This document shows positions 1-10,583 of a stretch of 17,171 nucleotides of DNA, piece by piece. This stretch comes from Globomyces pollinis-pini (Eukaryota; Chytridiomycota; Chytridiomycetes; Rhizophydiales; Globomycetaceae), in contig MU621439.1 in the NCBI GenBank assembly GCA_025399215.1, forward strand, positions 1 through 17,171. Reading direction: 5' to 3'. Position numbers and translations under genes: made by a program. The stretch's first letter is position 1; the number at the start of each line of letters is the position of its first letter. Below the pieces are notes generated by a model. It saw nothing but the letters and a program-made list of their open reading frames with translations. It was not told the DNA's origin and searched no databases.

Positions 1-3000
1 GTTCATCAATTTCACTAATTGATTCTTCGATTTCTTCTTTAATATCTTCCTCAATCTCACTCTCTACACCAAGTTTTTGTTCTGATTCTTTCAGATCAAT
101 ATGAGATGTGACAGAAATGGTTCCAGATTTTGTGTTCTGAGTCACAGTTTTAGAATCTACGTCTACAGGAATTGACAAAGAGACACTGTTTGGTGCTACA
201 ATGACACTATCCTTCGTCTCATCAGAGATGGTCGGTTGCAGTGATACCACAGAAGAAGCCTTCGGAATGTGGGATGTAGCAATAGGCATTTCACCCTTTA
301 GTGGCTCTGTGATTTTCGCATTCTCCGAATCACCAACAATTGTAGGTTGCACTTCAACTGGAGTCTCTTTCTGAATGGATGATTCACTGATCGGTATTAC
401 AGCATCTTCATTTTTATAATTTTTAGGAACAGCGATATTTCCTGACATACCCACTGTATTTGAAAACAATCCACCTTGATCGCGCTGTGTGGATGGCTTC
501 ATATCAGGTATATTCTGAACATCTCTAGTAGATAACAGTTTAGCTGGACTGCTTTCATCAACTATTCTAGCCTGGATGAATTGGAGTTCCTGTGCTTTCA
601 TGAGTTCATAATTTTTCATCTCATTTTGGAAATCTACGATTTTTTGGTTTTCAGCTGCCAGTAATTTATCCAGCATCTAGATAATCAGTAATGTATAGTT
701 TTACCTTAGACTCTTCTAGTAAACTATCCAAGGCTGCTTTAGTCTGTTCTTTATGTATTTCACTTCTCTTTTTGATCATTTGGTCGATTTGAATTTTCTT
801 CTGCTCATTTTGTAGTTTAATTTGCGCAATTTGATTTGCAAGGGATAAGTACTCAGCTAAAACGTAAATATTCTTAATTGTTACCATCTTCTGGGATATA
901 AACGGGCAAAGACTCGACCTTGGCTGCAGATATAGATAATATACCAATGTGATTATCCGATGAAATTGGCTGTGCGACCAATAACTTTTGCGCATCAGAC
1001 TGAGACGAAAATTGAATATTTTGTAAACTTTCTACTGCTGCTACTTCGGTCAACTGCTTTTTCTCCAGTAAACTTGTTGCAGCATTTTGCTGATTTAGTT
1101 GTCTTTTTGATTGCCCCTTGTCATCCAGTATCTGGCTTTTCGTGATTTTCGTTTCATTTGTTGTAGGTTCTAATACAGCAATCTTAATTTTGCTTTCTTG
1201 ATTAATAACAGAGATGGGTACAACTGTGTTGATATTGCTCGATTGATTTGCTTTAGCGTCTGCTATTTTGGTGCTTTTAACTTCGATTTTGAGATCCGCA
1301 ATTTTGTTTTCAAGATGAGAGGATTCTTTATTTGTTTTATCTTTTGGTTTTGTCGAATTTGGTTTGGTTATGGCTTCCGATATCGAAGTTATGTTTTCGA
1401 ATGAGTCTGTATTATAGTATTCTAACTCCTCTTCAATGTCTTCTGGAAGAGTCTCAATAATTTCCTCAATCAGCTCCGGTGGTTCAAAAGCGCTGTTATC
1501 GATTGGCATTTTCGAGTCAGTGGCTGGAGATTTGTGATTTGCTGGAGCGTTAACACCGATGTTAAATCCAATGTCCGAAACTGAGTCTTCACTTTTAAAA
1601 TCTAAATCTTCCGATATAGATGCGTTCGACTGGTGGAAGGGAATGTCTTCTTCAATACTTGATATTGATTGGTTTGTTTCAAGCGATTTAAGACTTTTAA
1701 CAAATGATTCTTGTACGCTGCGAGACTTCAGATCTGTATCTTCCCGATTTGATCTTTCTGGACTGGTGTGATTTCTACCAACTCTAGCAGGTGATAGGGC
1801 CGATTTGCTATCAGTTACTTTAACTTCACTCTTTATCAAATACTGCTTCAAATTAGTATTTAAGTCTGCTAAATTTCCAGTTGATAAGTGCTCTTTTTTG
1901 TTGTCTTTGATTGATTTCTTCATGTTGAATGGTTCCAAAATAGCCTCCAGCATATTGGATATTCTTTGCTGCTCTTCATCCAACTGTTTAGCTCGACCGC
2001 TCTGTTCAATTAACGTTTCTATCAATTCTTTTCCTTGGTGTATTTTTCGCTCCTTTTGGTGGAGTACATTAATGCTCAACTTTTGCTTAGCTTTATACAA
2101 GTTATTCAATAACTCAGACAGACTGTGATTGGAGTGATCAGATTCGTCATCACAAGAATCGCTTTGATTCACGTTGTTTTCTTTCAGGTTTCTCTTTGTA
2201 GATGCCACATTCAAGTTACTTTTCACTTCCTTCAACGTAGGTTTTGAAACTGACTGTATTTCTGACATGTTAGTGTCAGAATGACTTTCGGATACTTCGC
2301 TATCTGTTAATACTATTTGCCTTTTAGCGCGTTGCGCATGACTCTCTGATATGATCCTCTCCGCCGTTTCCACTTCTTGCCAAGCATTCTTTGTATTATT
2401 TTCAGTCATTTTAAGTGTTTTAGAGACCCTTTGCTCTCTTTCCCGAAGAATTTCATTTTTCTAAAATTTATCAATTACTGCATTTACCAAGTCTTGTTTC
2501 CATTTTGGCAACTGATGAGAGATTTCTGATTGCGAATCTTCTACCAAATTTGTATCATATAACGGGAGATCTTTTTCTTGCTGTTTATAATCGACTCTGC
2601 TACCTCGGACAGAGTTTGTCTCCTTCGAATGCGAAATGATTGGATTTGATAAAGAGCTTATTGGTTTGTTCCCGATTTGCGTAGTTATTCTCGGGTTACT
2701 AAACGCTAATATGCTTGCATCGTCATCATCATATTTGCTTTGTAGTTGAATTATCGATTTAAACGTTTGGTTGTCTTTCAAGTGCTTCACTTCATCAAAT
2801 TTGGTATCGGATGAGGTTTTACCATTGTTAAATTTGGAATTCTACAGTCAAAGGAAGAAAAACATGTACCAAATAATCAATTTCTTCATAATCAGATACT
2901 TCATTAAATTCATCCCCAGAATAATTATAGTCGTCTTCATCATGAATAGAACTAATTGATTTTTTTAATTGTGATGATTTGGACGTCTTTAGCTTCGTAT

Positions 3001-6000
3001 ATGGTTGAACATCAATCTCTGACACTGACTCAAACGACATTTCATAATCGCTTACATCAGGTGTTGTTGCTTTGTGTGATGTTGTGTGTGCCTGCATTCG
3101 AGTGTTTCTGGCATTTATTAAATCAGTTTCATGAAGTCTTTGCTGTTCAAGTAGTAGTTGAGCCAACCTAAATATCAGTAAAAAGTTCATACGCCATAGA
3201 TTCTTGTTGGCATACAGCAACCGCCCGATTCTTACCAAGTTCGGTATATTGAATATGTGCCTCGTTTAATGCACAGAGGTTTTGAATGCCCAGCTCGAGG
3301 CTAACGTCAGCTGAAAGAAATTATTACCTTCGGGATAAAGATGCAGGCGTTAACCGATCTTCAACACCGCCCATTAAGAATTTTCGCATTGTATCAGGTG
3401 ATCCACTAAATAAACCCTTTCTTCGTCTTGTGAAGCTACTTCTACGACCAATTGGAGGGCTTCTGATTTGATATGGTGAGCTAGGTTCACTTGTGCATTT
3501 TCTGTTCGGGCTTTTGCGCGATTTAGAATTGTCTGTAGCTTTGTACATAGATTCGGAACAACTAGAATCAATTATTTCCGCTCTTTGGGAAGTACATTCG
3601 CTTTTTGATTGTTCATCTCTGCTAGAGCTTTTGCTGATATTCTCTGAGATAGATTCAAAAGATGCTGAATACTCTTCAATGTGTGGGCGCTTGGGTATCG
3701 AATCGGTTATGGTTATACTTTTCTTCTCCGCAAATTGATTAATTTGGTTTCCTTCTGCAGGTTTCCTGGGACTGTTGGGGGTCGGAGTGACAGCATCTTC
3801 TAAAGATATAAAGGAATCGTCAGAGTAATAATCTACTTTGTCTATTTCTTTGGAAATCGCATCGTCCAACTTCAGTGAATCGGATGATAATGAGGATACG
3901 GAGTCTTGAAAAAAGGAGTCAATTTCTGGCATTGATTTCTTTATAGTTTTTAAAACCTCTGATTTTTCTTTGGAATTTATGGCAGGCGCTTTGAACTCCA
4001 AAACATCATTGGGTTTGTTTAAGATTGTTGGTGTAGTTTTCTTAGGGGACGTTGTTAATTCAAGTTGATCTTTATATTTTTTCGCGAATAAGTTTCCGAT
4101 AGAATATTGATCTTGAATAACTGGAATTACAAATGATAGACTCTCTGGTGATTTTTTAATACCATCATTTCTGTTTGGACTCATCGATGGAGGCCGAGCG
4201 GGTGTAGATAATCGACTACTTACGTGACTGATTTCCGATTTACTTGGTGAACTGCCTATGCTTGATGCCGTTGGGATGTATTGTGCAGCTGATCTATGAT
4301 AAACAGCCATTGGTCTGTCTATCGTTGGAGCATCCGATTCGGAAATACATTTAAAGAAAGATCGACCTTTAACGTACCGGTGATAGAAAGCCTGTAATTT
4401 GATGGCTGCATCTTCTTTAGATAAGTTCTCTTGTAATTTTTTTTGGAAGGATGACAAACTTCCAACACCTATTTCATCTTCTATTTGTAATGATCTTTTC
4501 CTGCTTCTGAAGGGAGTATTCGCTTGCGCTGGTGGTGTTTTGGGTCGAATGGTTGATTGGTCAGGCAAAGAAATCTGCCTCTTTCTCGAAATACGCTCCA
4601 ATCTGGTCTCAAGTTGAAGATGTGATTGAATTAACTCTGTCAGCTTTTGCTCAAGGCGAGGGTCTAATTGATTATTGTTTTGCCTATTTTCTTTGATGTT
4701 GTCAAAGGCGGGGTCATTAAGTGGCCCGATCAGATTTTTGTTTGGGATTGCCAATGATACATCTGCATCTAAACCAGCTACTTTGTCGGGTGTTCGTCGA
4801 GGGAGATCTTCTAAAACAACCAGATTTGACATAAGATTTGACATCTCAAGATTTGGTCTGATTGGCGATTTCGCCAATAATATCTCACTAGGGACGATAT
4901 TCAAGTTATTTTCTGATGATTGAGCTTTTTCATCCGGTGCAGGAGATGTGTTATCGTTTTGATTTTTTTCCCTCTGAGTCTCTAATTTAACATCATTTGT
5001 CAACTCCAATTGCACCTTCCTGATTTTAGGTGAAACCCCGTAGGTTGACGGAGTAACTGATGCCTCTTTGTTCATTGATTTTATAAGTTGAATGGTTGGT
5101 GAGTGTTGAGACGGAACAACAGAACTTTCTGTTTTCCTGCTTTCTTTTAACTTCTTGGCTTCTTTTTCTGCTTCGGCAATCTTTTTCTTCGTTGCCAGCT
5201 GAATGCTTCTTTGTTTTTTACGCTCATCTTCAATCAGTTTCAATCGTTCATGAATCTATCGTTAATAACCGTTGAACAAACCAAACGCCTTTTCCTCTCT
5301 TCCTCTTCCTGTTCCTTTAATAACTTTTCTTTTTTTAGCAATTTCTTTTGCTTCATATAAGCATGTAACCTTTTGAGCTCTTCTTGGTCCACATGTTTTG
5401 GTTTCAATTGTGGTTGTGGGTCTATGACTTTTGTTTTAACTTCTTTCTTTGTTGGAAGACTGTTTTCTTTTCCTTCATTCGTCTCTTTCATAGTGTTCCC
5501 ATTTTCATTTGATTTTGGTTTCTTCATTTTAACACGTAATCGATTTGGAGGTATATTTTCTTCTCTCTCTTGCAATAACTCTGCAAGGTACTGTAACTTT
5601 TCACGATCAACAGGATTATTCTTTGCATTTGAATTGTTTTGACTTAATGGGCGTTTCTTTGGTATCGAAGATGTGTCAAATTGAAACAGATCCGTTGGAA
5701 GAAACCCAAGAGGGTTTGTAGTAGGATTTACTTCCGGATCATTCTTGAATTCAACAGACTGGTTATTGTGTAAAGGTGTTTGATTTTCTGAGTATGGTAG
5801 TTGTTTGAGGTCAAATTGTGGAGATGCCATTGGCGACATAACACGATGCTACAAATCAGTGGATACTGTTTAAATACCTTTCTTATTTTTCGCCTTGGTG
5901 AAGAAGGCACGCTTGGTGTAGCTAGTTGTAGTGGTCCAATAGATGTTGTTTTTCGGGTTAATGTTCGCTTATGCTTGCCCTTAGCGACAACGGGGGGTCT

Positions 6001-6204
6001 ATGGATCCTATCATATTGGTTTGAGGTGATAAATGACTTGTTTTTAATTTTTAGATCTTCAGTGACAGATTCTCTATGCGCAGGTGCAATTATTCTCTCT
6101 CGTTCCACCAAATCATTTGACTGTCTTTGTAAATTGAAAGACACTGAAGACAAATCGCTTCTCAATAGTTGATCAGAACCAAGTATGTTTATCAGTCCGT
6201 TCAT
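1..6204 (-). CDS. CEP350-like centrosomal/basal-body scaffold protein (partial, C-terminus off window)
   Basis: Nine exons join in frame: complement(<1..676, 705..856, 885..2460, 2488..2841, 2870..3167, 3193..3300, 3328..5255, 5282..5848, 5878..6204). They give about 1,995 residues with no stop. The eight introns are 25-29 nt, all GT..AG. The protein is low-complexity and rich in S, K, E and N. It has coiled coils near residues 270-340 and in the last 300 visible residues, an IQ-like motif (AAIKLQAFYHRYVKGRSFF, about residue 580, nt 4352-4412), and recurrent Y-x-x-SFES-[IV]-SE motifs. After splicing, the stretch ACQQESMALAQLL-like around nt 3150-3210 (read as VCQQESMALAQLLLEQQR) resembles, from memory, a conserved CEP350/CAP350 segment. 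CEP350 anchors microtubules at centrosomes and basal bodies and ends in a CAP-Gly domain, which would lie outside this window. The start is the first in-frame ATG; an upstream exon cannot be excluded. The reading frame is secure; the family call is moderate. Confidence 0.5.
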
Positions 6205-6550
6205 CAAATTGTTTGTTACCCGTCTGTTGATCAAAAAGTCACGCGAATTCGAAATTTGATTATTAGTTTATCTCGGTCTGATAAGGTCCCTATTTCTTAA
6301 CTTAATAACTGGGTAGTAAAATGAATTTAGTACTCAGTTGATTGCAATATCAAATAACACGTTGTTTTGATCATCGAATCCTATTTATTCAATCATTTTT
6401 AACTTTCATCGATAATATAGATAGTATTGGTCAATATTTACCATCCTTGCGACTTTGAGATTGAAGGATCTAGCGTTTCCTAATGTTGAACACAGTTTTT
6501 GCCAACCCACATAAAACGTGTAATTTTGTTCGAACAAATCTTCACTTTTT

Positions 6551-6612
6551 ATCCATCCATCCATTCATCTATCCATCCATCCATCTATCCATCCATCCAT
6601 CCATCCATCTAT
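6551..6612. repeat. ATCC/ATCT tetranucleotide microsatellite
   Basis: About fifteen consecutive tetranucleotide units are visible, mainly ATCC, interrupted by ATCT and one ATTC. The interruptions mark an ageing simple repeat. It is non-coding and lies 350 bp upstream of the CEP350-like gene and 450 bp upstream of GUF1. Confidence 0.95.
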
Positions 6613-6836
6613 TGTAGTTAGAAATTTTTCAGAAGGTAATCTATACTCTATTATGCTGGTGGTCTTGGTGATTAGAAAAATTAGATTATATCAGAACTCA
6701 AACGAGTTGATGAAGATTTCTAGGGTGAACAATTTATGAAAGACCATCCATTATTTGGACTTTACTAACTCTATTAGACTCTATTGCCACTGTCAAGATT
6801 TGTTCATGACAATATAGTTTTCTGATTAATTTGATT

Positions 6837-6941
6837 CAAAGATCTTTGATGATTAAATTTATAGATAGGGACAACTTATCAAATATGATGATTTATCAAA
6901 TTCATGTGGAGACACCTCTGATGTTTATGAAAAGATCTTTG
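6837..6941. repeat. Palindromic 12-mer repeated, flanking box C- and box D-like motifs
   Basis: CAAAGATCTTTG (6837-6848) is a perfect palindrome and recurs with one change at 6930-6941, so the two copies can pair as the ends of a stem. Between them lie TTGATGA (6846-6852), ATGATGA (6885-6891) and CTGA (6918-6921), which resemble box C, box C' and box D of a C/D snoRNA. No D' box and no recognised rRNA guide is present, so this is only a weak RNA candidate. Confidence 0.25.
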
Positions 6942-7066
6942 TTTTTATTTTGTAATAAATTAAAGTATAGTAATTAAAACTTCTTTTGTATTATATTGTA
7001 ATTGAGTAGTAACTAGAAATACTATGGTGAGTAAGGAATTTAAGCTCCGCTTAATTTTTCTCTCAA

Positions 7067-9171
7067 ATGCAACAAATATTAAAAATTGTTCGATACCCAA
7101 AATGTCCATCGTTAATACGTTTGAATTCTTCAAGTGCAAAGAAATTTGAAGATTTGAACATCAATTTGGCTGATTTTCCTCCTGAACGAATTAGAAATTT
7201 CTCAATTATCGCTCATATTGACCACGGAAAAAGTACTTTAGCTGATAGATTATTGGAAATTGCTGGCACAATAAAAAAGGATGGGACTAATAAACAAGTC
7301 TTGGATAGTTTAAAAGTATTACAGCAATCATTAAAACATTAGGTTGAACGTGAAAGAGGAATCACCGTGAAAGCACAAACAGCTTCAATGTTTTATACTC
7401 ACAATGGGGAAAAATATCTGTTAAATCTAATTGATACTCCAGGTCATGCAGATTTTAGTTATGAAGTATCACGTTCTCTAGCAGCATGTGAAGGAACTCT
7501 ACTTTTAGTTGATGCATGTAAAGGCATCCAAGGTATAAAAATTGTATTAATTCATTAGCGCAAACCATTGCCAATTTCTATCTTGCCTTTGGAGAAGGTC
7601 TCACCATTTTGCCAGTGATTAATAAGGTTGACCTTCCGACAGCAGATCCAGATAAGGTATGCGAGCAAATAGAAACTGCTTTTGAATTGGATTCATCCGA
7701 ATCCGCACAAATATCTGCCAAAACAGGTTTGGGAGTGGAACCATTATTCAAAACAATTATTGAAAACATTCCTCCACCAAATGGAAATTTAAATGCACCG
7801 TTTAGAGCATTGCTTTTCGATACTTGGTATGACAAATATTCTGGTGTTGTTTGTCTGATTGCTGTAAAGGATGGTATTGTGAAAAAAGGGGATCGAATAA
7901 TGTCTAATTACTCTAAGCTAAATTACGAAATCAGTGATATTGGAATAATGTTTCCACAAAAGACGTCGACAAATACCTTATCTGCTGGTCAAGTTGGATT
8001 CGTAACGATGAATTTGAAAACCACAAGAGATGCGAACATTGGAGACACTTTCTATCACATTGGCAAACCAACTGAAGCATTCAAAGGATTTCATCCCGCT
8101 AGAAGCATGGTATTTAGTACATATTTGACGGAAAGGTTTTTGCTGGACTCTATCCAATGGATTCTTCAAAACATGGTAGGAGCATAAAAAAAATTAACAA
8201 TAGGTGAATTATCTGATGCCCTTGATCGTCTATCATTGAATGATGCATCAGTATCTGTTCAGAAAGAGACCAGTTCCTCGCTGGGACAGGGATTTCGATT
8301 GGGTTTTCTTGGAACATTACACATGGACGTATTTCGACAGCGACTAGAAGAAGGTTCTTTCTTATTGCTTAATTTTTTTAGAATATGATACAACAGTTAT
8401 AAACACAATGCCAACAGTACCATATATCATCAAATATAATAATGGAGATGAGAAAAGCATTCGTAATCCAACTGAATTTCCAGAAGGCAAAGATGCATTG
8501 CATATCAAATGTTTTATGGAACCTATGGTGAATGGTACATTTGTATTTCCAGATCAATATCTTGGCAAAATCATTGAATTATGTAATTCGCACCGAGGAG
8601 AGCAATTAGACTGTACATATGTCGATGATAATAGGTATTTATGGATAATGTTATTAACTCTAGGGTGATGATGAAATATAAATTGCCAATGGCAGAGATC
8701 TTGACTCAATTCTATGATGGCTTAAAATCTTGTTCGTCAGGATTCGCTAGGTACAGTACACTGTTGAATTAATATTCAAGTTTTGATTATGAGGAATGTG
8801 GATATGAGGAGGCCGACTTGGTTAAAGTTACCATTTTATTAAATTCTAAACCAGTTGATGCACTTTCTTGTATAGCACATCGATCCCACTCCGAGAGAAT
8901 TGCTAAATCATGGGTTCATAAGCTAAAAAAGGTCATTGAACGGCAACTATATGATATTGTTATTCAAGGAGCGGCATCAGGTAGAATTGTCGCACGGGAA
9001 GTTGTAAAGGCAGTGAGAAAAGATGTAACTAGTAAATGCTATGGAGGGGACATCACACGTAAAATGAAGCTTCTTGAGAAACAAAAGGAAGGTAAGAAGA
9101 AGAGGAAAATGGTTGCAGGAGGAGTTGAACTATCACAAGAAGCGTTTCTTTCCTTGATGACTGACCAATAA
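7067..9171 (+). CDS. GUF1: Mitochondrial translation factor GUF1 (EF4/LepA GTPase)
   Basis: Eight exons: 7067..7315, 7343..7532, 7559..8109, 8136..8175, 8204..8353, 8382..8634, 8664..8750, 8781..9171, giving 636 residues. GTPase motifs are intact: AHIDHGKST (49-57), the switch segment VERERGIT (84-91), DTPGH (114-118), NKVD (168-171) and SAK (199-201). LepA hallmarks follow, including [44 protein letters not shown] and the C-terminal VELSQEAFL. The first 30 residues are basic and acid-free until residue 28, as in a mitochondrial presequence. GUF1 binds mitochondrial ribosomes and supports translation under stress, so the organism should keep a translating mitochondrion. Introns are 26-30 nt; two end in AAG rather than TAG. 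One exon is only 40 nt. No family element is missing. Confidence 0.97.
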
Positions 9172-9183
9172 TTTATTAAAATC

Positions 9184-9189
9184 AATAAA
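9184..9189 (+). terminator. Poly(A) signal AATAAA of GUF1
   Basis: AATAAA begins 13 nt after the GUF1 stop codon. An AATAAT variant also overlaps the stop itself (9167-9172). A 9-bp hairpin follows at 9207. Confidence 0.6.
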
Positions 9190-9206
9190 GCTTCCATGTG
9201 TAGGAA

Positions 9207-9227
9207 TACATTCAATACTTGAATGTA
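9207..9227 (+). repeat. Perfect 9-bp hairpin downstream of GUF1
   Basis: TACATTCAA and TTGAATGTA are exact inverted repeats around a three-base TAC loop. The hairpin lies 36 nt past the GUF1 stop and 86 nt before the MRI1 start, where the first transcript must end and the next promoter must begin. A role in 3'-end formation is inference. Confidence 0.5.
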
Positions 9228-9312
9228 CATATGAGTCTTTGAAATCTTGTGTAATTTGGCGGTCCAATTGTACCATAAAACGGAATTGAACCAAAACCAA
9301 AGTTACCAAATC

Positions 9313-10534
9313 ATGTCACTTCAAGCCATCAAATACGAACGAGGAAGTTTACAAGTATTAGACCAACTACTTTTGCCTTATCAAAGTACCTACGAAACCG
9401 TCTCAAATTGTCAAGATGGTCATCATGTTATTAAAACTATGAAAGTATCCATAAGTTTATTAATAGTTTTAGGTTAGAGGTGCTCCAGCAATTGCAATTG
9501 TTGCTGCCTTATCATTGGCTGTCGAATTGTATCAGACCAAAAAGTCAACTCCAGCACTGTTGGATTCATCTGAAAAGGTTTTGAAATTCATTGAAACCAA
9601 ATTGGAATATTTGAAAACTTCAAGACCAACAGCAGTTAATTTATTCGAAGCAAGTGCTCGATTATTTAATTCTGTCAAACAACAAGTTCATATTCAAGCA
9701 TCAGATTTGATTCAACATTATATCGATGAAGCTGAAAGTATGCTTGGAAAAGATATACAAGATAATAAGGCAATTGGAGCTAATGGGTGTCAATACATTC
9801 TTGACAACATTAAAACTCATCCTGTAAGAGTTTTGACTCATTGTAATACTGGATCGTTGGCAACTGCTGGTTGGGTAATCAAAACTAAGTATCTAAGTTT
9901 TGCTTAGGGAACTGCTTTAGGAATCATTCGCGACTTAAATGCAAGTGGAAAGTTGGACCATGCCTACTGTACTGAAACCAGACCTTATAACCAAGGATCT
10001 CGTTTAACTGCATATGAATTGGTGTATGAAAAAATCCCTTCTACTTTGGTAACTGATTCAATGGCTTCTGCATTATTGAATCTAAAGGGAGTCGGTGCTA
10101 TCATCGTTGGTGCTGATCGGTAACTTCATTCTCAAACTAATTCTAGTGTTGCTGCGAATGGAGATACTGCCAATAAAATTGGTACTTATCAATTAGCCAT
10201 TACTGCTGCATATCATAACGTCATGTTCATCGTTGCTGCTCCTTTAACTTCAATTGATTTGAAAACTCCTAATGGTGCTGCTATCGAGATTGAAGTTAGA
10301 CCTGGAAATGAAGTGACTTCAATTAAAGGAAAACCGACTGATGGCTCAGCTGGTTTAGCTACAATTGACATTGCAGCCCCAGGTATTGGTGTTTGGAATC
10401 CAGCTTTTGACGTTGCCCCAGCAAAATTAATCAGTGCTATTGTAACCGAAAAGGGTGTGATTACTAAAAAGCAATTACCAAATGGTGAATTTGAAGATTT
10501 CTTTAGAATATCTGAATTTGTGGCCAATCAATAA
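9313..10534 (+). CDS. MRI1: Methylthioribose-1-phosphate isomerase
   Basis: Exons 9313..9444, 9473..9874, 9908..10119 and 10147..10534 give 377 residues, the usual family length. The enzyme converts 5-methylthioribose-1-phosphate to methylthioribulose-1-phosphate in methionine salvage, in the cytosol. Visible family motifs are VRGAPAIAI (45-53), [11 protein letters not shown] with the catalytic Cys168, [23 protein letters not shown] with catalytic Asp248, [15 protein letters not shown], and [15 protein letters not shown]. The Cys-Asp spacing equals that of the Bacillus MtnA pair (160/240). The chosen ATG opens the standard N-terminus ([13 protein letters not shown]); an upstream in-frame ATG at 9247 would add a non-homologous tail. 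Introns are 28, 33 and 27 nt. At the second junction a Trp (178) replaces the Tyr common in the family. Confidence 0.97.
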
Positions 10535-10535
10535 A
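10530..10535 (+). terminator. Poly(A) signal AATAAA overlapping the MRI1 stop codon
   Basis: AATAAA contains the whole TAA stop (10532-10534). The convergent CCDC47-like gene stops only 49 bp further on, so the two 3' UTRs are either tiny or overlap. Confidence 0.55.
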
Positions 10536-10583
10536 CCATGGAGAATACAACATTTTCATTGAATTTTTTATATTAGTGTTTGA

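Larger units (their letters stand above)
6205..7066. other. Intergenic gap between divergent genes
   Basis: This is the only gap above 800 bases. It separates two divergent genes, so it holds both promoters. It is AT-rich with no credible open frame on either strand. I found no tRNA A/B box pair. It contains an ATCC/ATCT microsatellite (6551-6612) and a 12-nt palindrome that recurs about 90 bp later (6837-6848 and 6930-6941). Its size contrasts with the 40-270 bp spacing elsewhere in the window, so an unrecognised non-coding RNA is possible. Confidence 0.6.

Noticed and set aside
5801..6172. 123-residue plus-strand frame opposite the first exons of the CEP350-like gene
   Set aside because: It has no motif, and the minus-strand exons join in frame across the 29-nt intron at 5849-5877.
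6705..6825. A second C/D snoRNA from TTGATGA near 6708 to CTGA at 6822
   Set aside because: The span is too long, there is no terminal stem, and no guide was recognised.
7067..9171. GUF1 as a broken gene with many frameshifts, or programmed frameshifting
   Set aside because: Each interruption is a GT..AG segment of 26-30 nt whose removal restores conserved LepA motifs in exact frame.
10213..10527. 104-residue minus-strand open frame opposite the last MRI1 exon
   Set aside because: It is antisense to strongly conserved MRI1 coding sequence and lacks recognisable features.
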